Assembly: GCA_032164245.1 (NCBI GenBank)
Contig: JAVMKO010000001.1
Location: 168,941,434 to 169,005,433 of the forward strand
Direction of reading: 5' to 3'
DNA from: Sternotherus odoratus
Lineage: Eukaryota; Chordata; Testudines; Kinosternidae
DNA length: 64,000 nt
Part shown: one piece after another, positions 19,601 to 60,483 of the stretch
Layout: each line of letters opens with the position of its first letter
Numbering within the stretch: position 1 is the first letter of the stretch
The notes under the pieces: generated by a model
Seen by the model: only the letters and a program-made list of their open reading frames with translations
The model's database searches: none
What the model was told of the DNA's origin: nothing
Program-made: the position numbers and the translations under genes

Positions 19601-21321
19601 TGTAAAGCAAATGTGACAGCAATTGTGGGGCTAAGAGACCTGCAGAGATAGAAGGAAGGAGGGGAATGAAAACAGAGATGAGTGGGGTTTTATAGATATT
19701 AAAAATTTCTCTTTTAGTTGATTGACAGCTGCAGTTTCTTTGGAAGTTTGTGTAAAAACTGTGGAATTTTTCTGCTTCAGCTAAAGGGAATGAGAAGCCA
19801 AGGCAGCATCTCTGTGCTGGCAGAGAGCTTTACTGTGGCAAATAACCTATCAGAGGAGGATCACATCGGTTATAATAGAGATAGGAAGTAGATTCTCTCT
19901 CCCCCCTCTCCCCCACATAGAGTTATTATGTAAACCACGGCAGGGTGGCTGAGAGCTGCTATTAGCCAAAATACAAGGTTAGGTGGACTGAACAGTTTGA
20001 GAAAGGGCAACACTAAACTAATGCAAGTCAGACACAAATGAGTGTCCAGAAACCTCCGTAGCTAAAAGAAATCCATACAGTTACACCTAGCTAACTGCAC
20101 AGCATCCCCTCCACTCTGACTGGCTCAGACAATGCCATCGCAGAGAGTCACTGGCAAGTTTGGTCACCATGTATTCAGTACTTGTTAAATATTAAGGGCC
20201 AAAATCTGCCCTCTCTCATACCTATGCAGCCCTATTGCCTGCAGTCCAGTTATAGACATCTAATAAAGGGAAGGATTTTGTCCTAGTTGTGTTTATGTTT
20301 TGTTCCACATCACAGAAGCTAGTGTTTCTTCCCTGCAGTGACATCTAGAGTTCAGAAGCACTTGAGGAGATGGGGTTGATAAGAAAGGATCTTACAGGGA
20401 CTCCCTTTGCTCCTGACCTGAGAGAATTAGGTTATATGACCTACGTGTAGGCGTAAGAACTTCAGTTCAAGGTAGGTGGTCAGTCTTAGATAAAAGTTTT
20501 CAGAGGAAAGGCGCTGCCTTCTGGTTGTGCACGGAACACGCCATAACCGGTGAGAAATCGCTCTTTGGAGAGCTTGATCAGATTTTGATTTGTTGTGGTT
20601 TATGCCTGTGCTTATTCAGCCAGGCAAAAATAAATGATATAAGCTGTGTCTTCCCTAATAAAAAGGTGCATCTTTTACAGTCAGACCACTCTCTCGGATT
20701 AGCGAGCCGACTGCAATATTTCAGTCATGGTAAGTGATAGCTTGGACTCAAAACAGCAGCTGGTGGTAAACCCTATAGCTAAAATCCAGGATTTACCTCA
20801 GCCCTGTTTCAAGTTAATGATCGCATTGTGAAAAGATACACAACCGTTCCACTAGGGAAGGGAAGCCCATATTGTCACTACATCCACAGTCTTCAACTCA
20901 TTCTATGTCAAAGAGCAACACACAGTCTCCTAGGCAGTCTTCCTAGATTGCTCTCACCTCAGCTTCCAACACAATGGTTTGGCTATGGCTGCTCACTTGA
21001 TTACCTTCCATTAAGCGTTAACAGTGTATCAGACTTTAAACACAATCAGTAAGGTCTAACATTTGTTTTTTATATAACTTCTATGCAGATCAACCAATTT
21101 CAGGAGGTTGAGAGCTAACAATTCCAAAAAGCTCTGTAACATTTAGAGGTGCTGTTATATCACAGCTGTCAGGATGATCCCAACTGTGTTTATTTTTAAT
21201 GTTAAAAACAAAACATGAGACAGAACATTCTAGTGAAGGAAAAGAGAAAAAGAGAGAGACCCGATTCTTTCTAGAGATTGCAAAATACCCTGGATGACGT
21301 TGCAAAGAGTGGTCCTTGAAT
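16650..21321. other. Downstream of CBS: 3'UTR and intergenic sequence
   Basis: No protein-coding exon is supported here. The stretch contains the 3' untranslated part of CBS, whose end is uncertain. Minus-strand AATAAA signals at 21189-21194 and at 17641-17646 are candidates; the second lies in a context typical of a real poly(A) site and would require either a long or a spliced 3'UTR. The rest is AT-rich with a hAT element (18204-18493), part of an interspersed repeat at about 17,945-18,090 (also found near 26,380) and a G17-18 tract near 18,943. Confidence 0.5.
18204..18493. mobile_element. hAT-type MITE with long inverted repeats
   Basis: The termini CAGGGATCGGCAAC and GTTGCCGATCCCTG are perfect inverted repeats. 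The 8-bp duplication CTCTAAAT flanks the element (18196-18203 and 18494-18501). Its centre is itself palindromic (ATTGGACCGGGA and its complement near 18,318-18,395). Confidence 0.92.
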
Positions 21322-48795
<27,474 letters not shown>

Positions 48796-49237
48796 CGTCT
48801 CTTTGAAAAGGAAAGCAGAACCTGTCATTATTCAGACTCACTTTGAGCCCCCCCTAGACAGGCAAAAGGATTACCTCAAAGCCGCTTGATATATGCAGCA
48901 GACTACTTTAAACCCTACTATGTCATGAGGTTACAGATTATTATGGAGGCAACCAAACCTAAGAGCAATATAGGCTTACACCACGTACTGTTACTGTCTT
49001 GCCTTCATTATGACACACAAAGCTGAAGTCTTCTGGAATCTTCTGCTTTTCCCATCTGTTCAGCCCATCAGAGGAGGGGCTCAGTTTCAGGCTGTTCTAG
49101 TATCAAGTTCGGGTGAGACAGCATAGCCTACCAGTCTAAACATGCAGCTGGAGCCAGGAACTTCTGAGCTCTAATAATGGCTCTGCTGCTAACTCTCTGT
49201 GGGGGGATTGGGCAAATCACTTAGCATCAAAGTCTTA

Positions 49238-49524
49238 GGCTACGTCTACCCTAGGACTTATGCCTGCAAAACTTATGTCACTCAGGGGTGTGAATAGTAC
49301 TCCCCCCACCCCCGAGGAACATAAGTTTTGCTGGGTTATGCAGCACTGTGTACAATACTAGGCCAGAAGGAGACCTTCTCCCTCCGACACAGCTACTTCC
49401 ACTTGTGGAGGTGGTTTTATTATGTCAACGGAAGATCTCACTCCCGTCGGCATAGAGCAGCTACAGGAGCAATCTTACAGCCGGGTGGCTGTGCCGCTGT
49501 AGGCTCGTTAGTGTGGACATGACC
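49238..49524. mobile_element. MITE with TTA target duplication
   Basis: GGCTACGTCTACCCT at the left and AGTGTGGACATGACC at the right are imperfect inverted repeats, and TTA stands at both borders (49235-49237 and 49525-49527). The TTA duplication suggests the PIF/Harbinger superfamily. Confidence 0.6.
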
Positions 49525-52500
49525 TTAGTTTCCCTATATATGACAAAAAAACAACATACAAGGGTCTGTTAAGGGCTGGTTAGGGTTTGTGCGCACCATG
49601 ACGAAAGTAAATGTTATGATCATGGCTCAAGCTGTGAAGGGCTTATCACGGAAAAGGGAAGTTGGGCATGGCTTTGGTGCAGCACTGAGTAGCAACATCG
49701 GTGACCATATCCTGTGCAATGATAATGCTGTGAAGACAGGCAGATATTAATCAGAAAACAGCCACAGTTTGCAGCAGGCACTCTCCAGAGATCAAGAGAC
49801 AAGACTGATCAAGCAGTAGTCTCCCACCCCTCCAAACAAACCACCCACCACCACCACTTTCCCTCCCCCAAAGAGCTAGGATCTCCCCATCACAAGCAGA
49901 TGGCTGGATGATCAACAGCAGTGCTGACTGACACTAGGCGGAGCTGCATTTATCCTCCCAACCAGAGGACGGGGCTCTGCTGTGGGCAGAGGAGAATGGG
50001 GCAGGGAATAGTCCTGTTAGAGAGACAGTTTGTTTCCCCGCTAGAAAGGGGAGATCCTCAAAGGATGGGTGAAATTGGAAGAGCTGCCATGGTCTGGCAA
50101 AACCCCCGAAACACCCCTAAAACTCTGCCTCTGGGGAGGGGAGGGTAGTAGGTGCCCACCCTCTCTGGAGCAAGGCAAATCAGACAAACTAGCCTGGACA
50201 TGGGGAGAAACATTAACAAAATCCACAAGGAAAAATAAAGGCCGGGGTTGAATTACTTCCGACACTGAGCTCCAAAGGAAAGAGCGGCAGGCCCAGAGGG
50301 CTGGTTTTATGAAGGTTTATTTCTGACTAGATTCCTGTGAGCGTCACTCTCACCCCTAGGGAATAAAGTTTCAATTCCATGCAGATGGTTAACGGGCCTT
50401 ATTTTAAGTCATGTGTCTACAAACCCCCGCAGTGACATAGCTTTTGTGGGGAGGGTAGCTGAACCTATGTCTTTTCCAAATGCATTCTCATGGGAGAGGA
50501 CATAAGAAACCCCATTGCTTAAATATATCGATTTTAAAAGGATTATAAACCCCTTACATTTGAGGGGCGTGACAGGTTTCCTTTTGCTCTGCAAGTTATT
50601 TTCTGGAGACGTGCTGAAACCAGATCCTCAAACCTCTTTAAATTTCTGGAGGGTGAAGAGAATCTGAGATCCTAATTGCCAGATCCAGATTTCTCTCCCT
50701 CTCAGGATGGCTTGAGAAAGCCATTCCTGTGACACTGCATCTCCCAATGGCCGAAATCTCACAACAGCAGCTAATCCAATGAAACTTTGGACCCAGCAAA
50801 TCTAAACCATCGTCCTGATTTGGCTTTGAATTTGAACTCCAGTCTAAAACTAATTTGGATCAAAGCACTCTTCTTCATTTTAGCTCCATTATTTTCCTCT
50901 AGACCCAAGCCCAAATCTCTCCGCCCAGGAGAAACCTAGAAAGAGAACATCTGTCAGTGGATTCTAGAGTGTGCATCTGTATTAAGGGGTCATTCAGCAT
51001 GGAAGGTAAATAATTTCAGAGAATCAATTAGTCAAGATGCTCTTCAGGTTTATTTGTCTTAACTTCATTCATGGCATTAGGCCATAACCCACTAGCCATC
51101 TGCAAGGGTAGAATACTGGCAGCAAAGAAAACCGTTGGAAAAGCTTCGTAGGGCATTCTCTGGTGCAGATTCATTTTTCACTTCTACAGAGACAGGCTCA
51201 AACCTCAGATAAAGTCACTCAGATATTGGTGACTGGCCAAGATTTTAAAAAGCAACTAGTTACTTTTGGGTACCCATCTTGAGACACCTTGAAAGGGCTT
51301 GGGATTTTCCTAAGTACTGAGCACCCGCCTTCTAAAACAGTACCTTTAAGCGGTCTCAAATTGGCATCCAAAATCTATTAGTCACTTGGAAAATTTTGGC
51401 CAGTGTGTTTATTGGTGTCAAAACTACTGCAGGCTCTGCAGAAGCCCTGCCCTTAGGAGAGAGGGTGAAGCACCTTAATCAGAGGAAGAGCAGTCCAACC
51501 TTTCCTGCACAACAGCTGGCCATAATTTGCCTGGTTTTAATCCCCGTACTTTCACAGACACCCCTCAGCATAATTAACCTGTCTGGAAGAAAAGACCGTG
51601 CAAGCCAACAGGATACCCATCTTGAAAATAAAATATCTGTGCATTTGAACACATTTTTTCAGTCATGAAAGAGATATTCTAATTCTGTATTTAGGCCAAA
51701 TTATGTCCTGACAAACCATGAAGCCCCACTGATTTCAAGGTATGGCAGAATTTGGCTCTTTCAAAAAAATGTACATTAATTATTCTAGACAAATGGTAGC
51801 TCCTGTGAGACACCCCCCAACACACACCTGTTCAGGTACCTTTGTCCCTGGTCTGCTGCATTTATCTTATTTTGTTTACAATTTAAATTGATTTTAGACT
51901 TGGCCAGGTTTTCTGCTGATATTATGCCCAAGATTAAAAAGCTTTCCCATTTCATTTCTCAGAAATTCATTGCATCTCTTTGGGACTTTAGCTTAAAATA
52001 GAAGCCTCCCAGTTTGCCATCTTCCCAAGCATAGATTTAATCCAAGAGAAATTAGATCTCTCTCCAGGAATCTTATTACTATTTGTCAAAGTAGAATCTT
52101 TCTCCTGGGCTTCAGGGCAAAAGGGTTAAAATATCCCACCATGAAGCCTTGGGCATAAGATACTGCAAAACAAAGTTGACAGGACCAGTAAGTGGGATTA
52201 AGTAACAGTTGTAGGGTAGGGATATCAGATAAATCTGGAAATACTGTTAAACAGCAGTTGAAAGATTCCCTAATATGGGAGAACAAATGAAGCCCTCCTC
52301 TATTAATGCTTGCTGGGATCCTGTCATGCTGCCCTTACTGATAGGGTCTCAGGGCAGCTGGCTACACCTGTCTCTTCCTCCCCCAGCCCAGCTGCTCAAT
52401 ACTCAATTGGATCCAGGCCAAGCCTATGCAACTTGGTTGACTCAAGTTATGTCAGCGTACAGCCACTGACTTTGTCTGCCGCTCAGGCACATGGACAAGC

Positions 52501-55500
52501 AGCTGCCTGTATCAGAGCTAGACATTCTCACCACAGGTGCTTGTACTGATGTAGAATGTTGCACCATGTGTACATATCTCAGTAGATCCCATGCTATTTT
52601 CCAACTCAGTGCTTTGTGAGATACCAGCAATTCACCCAGGGATCCAGTTCCTCCCTTGCCATTTTCTCCAACTCCACAGTCCCTCACATCACTTTTCAGG
52701 CTCTATCATCTCTGGAAGAAACATGTACCCTGCGCAGCTCAGCACAATTCTCACAAATGTTGCTACTACAGGAGGTACAATTCACCGGTGTTATAAACGT
52801 CCAAATCATTGTCATTCATTTACATAGGGTCTTGTTTTTTGCAGACTCACTAATTAAAAAAAAATAAATACAGTTTATGTTGGTGCCCCTGACCCCCACA
52901 GATCCCCCTGGGGTTCACTGAATCTCCAGCCCCTGTATTGCTTCCCTGTGCCCTGCGGCCTCCCCGCACTGTACTCCCTTCTGTAGCCTCCCACCCTGCT
53001 CCTTACCTCTTGACCACAGCAGTAGGCAAGGCCGGCCCCGTGGCTGAAGCTGGGGGGAGGGGAAGAGATTAAGCCCACCCCCAGAGTTCCATGGCTGGAA
53101 CCCCCTCCCTTCCCCCCCCCCCCCGACACTGCAGGGAGGAGCTGCTGTTTTGCTCCTCCCCCATCTCTGCCCAGGAGGCTGTCATGGCTTTCAGGAAAAA
53201 CTCCTGGGGCCACATGTTGCTGCACTTGAGAAATGCTGGCTTTGAAGTCCATTTTAACAGTCAGCCACAGTAGTGTTATGTTGCTTATTGGGCCTCTTGT
53301 GCGTACTTATTTGCTTGCACTTAGTATGGAGCAGTTTTCACCTCCTGCTATGTATTCTGTAATGTTGGGGGTAGGCTAAGCAAGATACTGTTGCGTGATC
53401 GGCGCACAGAGATCAATACTTCTGTGGCTGTTCAGTAGTTGTGCTTAGGCAGCCTCTTGTCCCCAAAATCCAAGGGGATCCATGATGTTTTTCCTGCCCT
53501 AGCAGCTAAGGAGCTCTGCGTGATTGATGCCCACAAGGGTGAGCTGGTAGGTGTGTTCACCAAGGTGGGCCATCAGGAAACCACATTTCAAAAACCAAAA
53601 GGGGCTTGGGTGAGGGCGTGGAGAGAGAGGCAACGGGGCAGCAGGTTTCAATTACTCCTGGGCAATTGTAAGAGGGGGTCACCTGATCCCTATGCTTCGA
53701 GTACAGAGATCAGGGCTCTTATATGCCAGACCAACAAGTCCCTTCCTCCCCCCCCCCCTTTGCCAGTTGGGGTTTTTGGGGTTACCAATCACTGCCACCA
53801 TTCGGGTATACTTCCAAACCTTGGGGGGAGTGGGGGGGGGGGGGCAAACTTCCCCACCCTAACTTTGTCCTCCTCCCTGGAAACCAAAGTCAGAGACACC
53901 TGAAGGCCATTCACCTTCCTGCCTTCTCTCCTCTCGTTGGAGACAGGCACCTGGAGGCTGCTTCCCCCTCTCTTCCCCCGTCTAACCGGACGGTGAGGAG
54001 AGACAGTCTCCACACTCCAGCTATGCCCTTAGCTGCCTTGGTCCCTATTTCCCTCCCCTTCCCAGACTGGAAGCAGAGAAAACCCTAAGGGAAATAAACC
54101 AGCCGGTTTTATAACTAGAAGATTTAATAAAGAAAAGGAAATGAAACAAAGACACTTGCTTGTCATATACAGGGGAAGCCTGCTTGCCTGTCCCAGGATT
54201 GGTGAGCATGATACTGTGCGTTTAGCTTGTGTATTCTGTTTGTTTGGGAATTGTCAATAAATAGAGGATAAGAATATTACTGTGTGAGGCTCTTTCAGCC
54301 GCTAAAGATCCTGCCAACCTGCAGGAAGATGTGCCCTGAGCCCTAGGAATTGGGTAAGGGTGGCTGTATAAATTAACAGGGTTTCACCTTGAGCCCTAGG
54401 AACTGGGTAAAGGTGTATGCCCCTATAGTGTGGAAGGGATAGAGAATTTGTGCGGGTAACAATGGGGAAGGAGAAATCAAGCCCAAGTATGTTATAGAAG
54501 AAGAGATCTGTTGGGAGTTCTTCTCAATTGTAAGATAGTGCTGCCTGATTGTATACAAAATTAATGTCTCAGGTCTTAGAAGGCAAAATCCAAAAAGGGA
54601 CTCCATGCTCTATAAGCTAGTCTAAGCATTTATCTGAAATTATAAGTTAATTTCTCAAAGTCCAGCCAACTGCTTATGAGGGCATGATTGGGATTTTTCC
54701 ATGCCTTCATCATTGCACATTTGGCAGTTAGAAAAAGTATCTGTCATAAGTCTTTGAAATTGTCCAATATTTTTATGACTACTTTCATGTTTGTACAGCA
54801 CTTAAGACCAGTGGGGCCCCAATCCTGATCAGGGTCTCTCAGTGCCACTATAATACAAACAGACACATGCTATGTAGCTGGAGATGATACTCATTTAATA
54901 AACTGGAGAGCCATGTGAGGATTCTAAAATGGTATGCTAAATTTTATTGATATGTACCTGATGAAAACCTGCCTTCGGCCCACTAATCCATCTCCCTGGA
55001 GTGGATGCTACCACTCCGAAACTTAAAAGTGTTTTAAACAGTAATCATTAACGCTCCCTCCCCCTCAACAAAACTACACTTAGAAAAGTGTTTTTTATTT
55101 CTCCCAAATGCTTTTTAATTTCCCCTGCCTGCCCCGCATAAAACAAAAATTAAAAAGACAGCACATACCTAAACCTAGTAGTAGGTACCAGTATGAAGTC
55201 TGATATTTGGCAGCCATACAAGGTTAAAAACTGGAATTTTATATCACTGGGAAATAGGACATTTCCAACTACCCAGTGGGACTCAGCACGTTGTTATAGG
55301 ACTGTGTGTGACAGATACCAATCCATAATATCATGACAGCTTTGGTAGAATACATTTATTTTAGAGGTTTTTATGACTTCCTCTGAGGCACATGCAGATA
55401 AACACATAAGCAAGAAAACAGTGGGCGTCTATGTACACACACGAGATTATGCGTCTCCAGAATTTAAGTGGATGTGTGTGTTCGCAAAGCACACCCAGTG

Positions 55501-56344
55501 AGAACACTGTGTTCTGGCACTGCCAATACCTTTTTATATTCAAACAAGGAAGAAGGCAGGGAGAGTTTTGCCCAACAGGAAGGGATTTGGTTATTTCATT
55601 AGTGATGATACCACACGTTTCTGTAAGAGGGTTAATTATGAACCGGATACTTACCCCCAATGCCTTAACCTTCTTCCTTCAGGAGTCTCCAATACAGTTT
55701 GTTTCCCAGAAACAAAAAATTAAAGAAAAAATGTTTTGAAAGAGAATGTTTTTAAATGAGAAAGAACAACTTTCTCTGAGTGCACAATATTGAAACAAGT
55801 AACATCACTGAAAAGTGCCATTTGGCTGGCTGTAGTGGGTAAAGAACAGAAAGGTTGTATATTGTTGCAATAAACAGCAAAGGGACAGCTTCCACCATTG
55901 GGCTCTCATTTCGCAAAGGCCCCTTGAACAATGGCTATTCAAGGGAAAGGCAGTAGACTAGTCACTTCAGATTTTTCAGTCTGTGCATAAAAGTTTAAGC
56001 CTTGTTGCTATATCCCTTCCAGATGTATAGAGAGTGATATGCTTGAATTTTGCTACAGAAGAACTTGTATCTATGTGCTGGAGAGAAAGTATATTAGCAG
56101 CCTGCTACCCTATTGAAACGGGGTTGAGAGAGCACAGGTGCTGGAACTAGAAGTGCTGGGGGATGTTGTCACATCTCTTGGCTTGAAGTGATTTCCTTCA
56201 TTTACAGGTGTGACAGTGCTGTCCCTGGTGGGACCCAACTGGGAGTGCCAAGTCAGGACAAATTGCTTCAAGCAGGACAGTTACAGTCCAAAGCTGGAGT
56301 TTCTCCATCTCGAAGGCAAACCAAACCAAACAGAAAATACTGCT

Positions 56345-56465
56345 TGCATCCGACGAAGTGGGTATTAGCCCACGAAAGCTTATGCTTCAATACTTTAGTT
56401 AGTCTTTAAGGTGCCACAGGACTCTTTGTTACCTCTGCTATTCCAGACTAACACGGCTACCTCTC
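56345..56465 (+). repeat. Interspersed repeat, CCGACGAAGTGGGTATTAGC family
   Basis: A fuller copy of the family noted at 23400, with CCCACGAAAGCTTATGC, TTAGTCTTTAAGGTGCC and CCAGACTAACACGGCTAC. Confidence 0.6.
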
Positions 56466-58119
56466 TGATTCAGAAAATACTTCGGTTTCACCCCACTGGC
56501 TAGCCACAAGTCACACAAGCAATTGCCTTAAAACACTCCAGTTTCCCAGTATCACCACCAGCAGCCACTCATTCTGGGGATGGTTATGACACATTTCATA
56601 ACAAATGGTTATGAAAACCAATACCCCAATAAAAGAAAACCGTTCTCTCCAATTCCAAAGAATCAGGCCCCAGAGCCAGGTCAATATGCAAATCTGATCT
56701 TTCCCACAAATCACGCTGTTGCCAATCCTTTAGAATCTAAAGGTTTATTTATAAAAGGAAAAAGAAATAGGTGAGGGTTAGAAATGGTTAAAAGAAATCA
56801 ATTACATGCAGTAATGGCAATGTTCTTGGTTCCGGCTTGCATCAGTAGTAGAATAAATTGCAGGTTCAAATCAAGTCTCTAGAGTATAAACATCCACAGC
56901 AGGGATAGGTCAACAGTCCTTTGTTCCAAGCTTCTGTTTGTAGCAAAAGTTCCTCCAGAGTAAGGATGATGACTGAAGACCAGATGGAGGGGCTGCAGCA
57001 GCTTTTTATAGTCTTTCCCAGGTGCAAGAACCTCTTTGATCCTGCTGTGAAAAGTATGGTCCAATGGAGTTCTGGAGTCACATGGGCAAATCATATGACC
57101 ATGCATGATTTAGGATTTTCAGGTGGCAGCCATTACCCACAGGCTACCTTGCATGTCCTATGGTAGACTTCTCATGTGGATTGGAGCTTTCCAAGCTCTC
57201 AGCGGGTCCATTGTATAGCTGATGGTTCTTAATGGGCCATCAAGCAGGCCAGGCAAAGCGAACAGCAATTTGTCAGAGATGTCACCCAGAAGCAGATCAT
57301 AAGTTTGAGATCCAGACACTATATAGCCAACATTCGTAACTTTAACTACAAAAATGATACACACATACAGATAGCATGATCATAATCAGCAAACCATAAC
57401 CTGGTCTTAGATACCTTATATGACCCCCTTTACATAAGATTTGGTATCTCTATAGGACCTTGGTTGCACCAATGATTCCAGATTATTACAGTAACGTGAC
57501 AACAGGGTTTACAGTTGGGTTCAATGGTTCTCAGCATCCCAACTATAAAAAATAAAAAAATACAAACCACACCACACAGCCCCCTGGTTGTGAGGAAGCC
57601 CATTCTCCCAAAGACACCCTCTACTCATGGAGATACCCATCAGTACCTCCCTCAAGACCATCTTCCCCCCTCACAATACCTACTTACCTATCATCAAGTG
57701 TACACTTCCTCTCTAGGCATATCAGATATCCCTATGAGCTCCTATCATCTCCTTCATTAAAGAACCAAAAACCTCTGCTTCATTTCCTCACTTTACTACT
57801 GATCAGTGAGAAAACATCAATTGACCTCCATGGGAGCAGTTAGGCCAGAGTGCTTTTTAAAGTCACATTCTAGAAACAGAGCACAGAGAAGGGTTAAGAA
57901 TGCGCCCTTCTCCCACAGTCTATAAGAAACTGTCCTGTTACATCCCAGGCAAAGCAAACCAGTGCCTCACGACACAGAAGAGATGACCTGACTGTACTGT
58001 AGGTAGCGAAGTGGGAAAGCAGTGAAATTTGAGATCTTATTAAACTAGTGTACAATTGTGTTTTTCCAAGAATCTTCTAATCTGTCTGGTATTTGCATAT
58101 TGCAGCAACTGGTGACTTG

Positions 58120-58872
58120 GGGCTTGGCTACACTTGTAGCTGTAGAGCGCTCGGAGTTAAACCAGCCTTCCAAGAGCACACTAGGGAAAGTACCGCAGTC
58201 TGTCCACCCTGACAGCTGCAAGCGCATTGGTGTGGCCACATTTGTGGCACTTGCAACTGCATTGGCAGTGGTGCATTATGGGCAGCTATCCCAGCATTCA
58301 AGTGGTTGCAATGTGCTTTTCAAATGCAGGGGGTGGGGTGGAGTATGACGGGGAGTGTGTTGTGGGGATGTGGAAGGAGAGAGACTGGGTTTTTGGGGTG
58401 AGAAAGTGTGTCAGCACACTATCTTGTAAGTTCAGACCTGTCTCCCCCTGCCTCTCAAAACAAAACATTTACTGTTTGCTTTGTCTCAGATCAGATAAGC
58501 AAATAAGCAGCCGGCTGTCAGAAACAGAGCATAGAAAAAGCACTTCTACTTTTCTACAGCCAATTTCACAACAATGACAAGAGTGGCTACTTGACGTAAG
58601 GGGATTATGGGCCGTTTCCGGAGGTCAGTCAGAGCAAAAGGGGATTATGGGCCGTTTCCGGAGGTCAGTCAGAGCACAGTAACTAGTCCTCATCCCACAC
58701 TGCGCCCCCCCGCGGCACTCCAGCAGGGGCGCATCAGACATTAATCCTCTCACTGAGGTGGAGTACCAGGAACGCTCTAGCCAGGGAGTTGCATGCTCTA
58801 CATTGACGGGGAGAAAGGTAGAGCGCTCTGGGAGGCTTTATTGTGGTATAACCTGCAAGTGTAGCCAAGCCC
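58120..58872. mobile_element. MITE with GGGCTTGGCTACACTTG termini
   Basis: GGGCTTGGCTACACTTG at the left end has its exact complement at the right end. The 753-bp interior contains a 40-bp direct duplication (58597-58676). A related internal segment occurs at 47879-48057. No convincing target duplication was seen. Confidence 0.75.
58597..58676. repeat. Tandem duplication, 40-bp unit, two copies
   Basis: The unit GGGGATTATGGGCCGTTTCC plus GGAGGTCAGTCAGAGCA occurs twice head to tail, practically identical, so the duplication is recent compared with the surrounding element. Confidence 0.9.
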
Positions 58873-59118
58873 TTATAAATACCCACAAAAGGCAAACTCA
58901 GGAAGGACCCTAGGGCCATGACTCAGCACATGCTTAACCTTAAGCAAGGAGTCCATATGAAGCCAATGAGTCTACTAATGTGCTTTGCTGGAGCGGAGCC
59001 TACCTGAATTACCTCTTCCACAGAGCCACAGTGTATCTCTCAACAGCGGTACAGAGGGGCTTTTGGAGAATCCCAGAGTTCAAAGCTGTTCAGTCCAGTT
59101 CTCTCACAGCAGCCCCGG

Positions 59119-59560
59119 CGTCCAGGGCGGGCGGGGGAGGGAGGGAGCGGCTTCAAGGGAAGCCACGCCTCTGCACTTGCTGGGACAGGGGGACTCCGGG
59201 GCTGCCAGAGTCCCCCAGTCCGGGGAGGCGCAGGGCGGCTGCTTCAAGGGAAGCCGCGGCTCTGCGCCTGCCGGGACAGGGGGACTCTGGCAGCGCCGGA
59301 GTCCCTCGGTCCCCACAGGCATAGCGGCTTCCAGGGAAGCCTCCGCTCTGCACTTGCCGGGACAGGGGCTGCAGCCCCAGAGTCCCCTGTCCCAGCAGAC
59401 GCGGAGCCGCGGCTTCCACAGGGAACTCCTGGGCTGCAATCTGCAGCCCCCGAGTTCTCTGTCCCTGGCAGGGGAGGCTGCAGCGTCTCTCCACGCTTCC
59501 CAGCAGGGGAGACAAGCCGTGGCCCCCGTGCCTGCCAGGGACAGAGAGCAAGGACTTGGG
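59119..59560. repeat. GC-rich degenerate minisatellite
   Basis: Several irregular units of roughly 85-95 bp share CTTC.AGGGAAGCC, CTCTGC.CTTGC.GGGACAGG and GGACTC.GG.GC. Directly to the right is a Tigger-like end (ATAACGGGGCGCATTATACC, GGGCTCCAGTGTA), so the repeats are probably the interior of such an element. Confidence 0.65.
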
Positions 59561-59896
59561 AGCCACGGTATAATCATGCTAGAACCGAACTCACGTTATA
59601 ACGGGGCGCATTATACCAGGGCTCCAGTGTAATGGTGAACATTGGGTAGAAGACCACCCAGAGCAAGTTCAGCAAAATATCCCAGGTTAACAATTCACAC
59701 AGAAATGGGGACTGCCTGCACACAGATCTGGAGCTAGAGAGACGGGTGTACTGAATAGTAGCATGACTTCTCGTGAAATTTGAGGGCATCTCAAATCACC
59801 TTGCTGACCTGTTTTTTGTTGCTAGTTGGTGGACTGGTGGAAAAATAAAACAAACAAAAAAATTCAAACAGATTTTCTGTATAACAAGACTCCTGT

Positions 59897-60022
59897 CTAG
59901 GGTTGCCAACCACTCCTGGATTGGCCAGGAGTCTCCAGAAATTAAAGATTCATCTTGAATTCAAGACTGTCATTTGATGAAACCTCCAGGAATACATCCA
60001 ACCAAAATTGGCAACTTTACTC
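59897..60022. mobile_element. Short MITE, TAGGGTTGCCAAC family
   Basis: The left end TAGGGTTGCCAACCACTCC and the right end AAAATTGGCAACTTTA are imperfect inverted repeats around CCAGGAGTCTCCAGAAATTA. It is a very common short sauropsid element; target duplication not determined. Confidence 0.55.
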
Positions 60023-60185
60023 CTGTACAAATATCAAAGCATGAGAGCATTAGAGAAAAAGAGACTGGAAAGTTTCGGTCCGTAACCTGGAGATGGTAAT
60101 TTTCATTATCCAATTCTGTATTGAAGTAGACTACATTTGTTTATACTAAAAGCAGATCTGACCTTTCCTCCTCAGTGCATAAATA

Positions 60186-60472
60186 CAGTAGACTCTCGAT
60201 TATGCGGGATCAGGTTAAGCAGGATGTGGATTAACCAGGAAGTCAAATAAAATATGCATAACTCGCAGGGCCAGCTCTGGCTTTGTTGCTACCCCAAGCA
60301 CAAAAAAACAAACAAACAAAAAAACCCCCACCCATCCACACCCCACCAGGGCACAGGGAAGCCAGTGAACCAACCTCCCCTCCCCATATTTCCTACGGAT
60401 GGTGATTATCCGGGATTTTATTAACCAGGATTAATTTTTTCCCTATCATCCTGGATAATCGAGAGTCTACTA
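60186..60472. mobile_element. Tigger/pogo-type MITE
   Basis: CAGTAGACTCTCGATTAT at the left and ATAATCGAGAGTCTACTA at the right are inverted repeats with TA at both borders. Length 287 bp, no coding capacity. Confidence 0.85.
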
Positions 60473-60483
60473 TACGTAGAGAT

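Noticed and set aside
53439..53903. A 154-codon plus-strand frame with a possibly gene-like first part
   Set aside because: The residues around LAAKELCVIDAHKGELVG look protein-like, but no family was recognised, no splice sites were found and the second half is a G/C-rich run.
58985..59632. A 215-codon plus-strand frame and long frames on the other strand
   Set aside because: GC-rich minisatellite sequence is stop-poor in all frames; no domain is visible.
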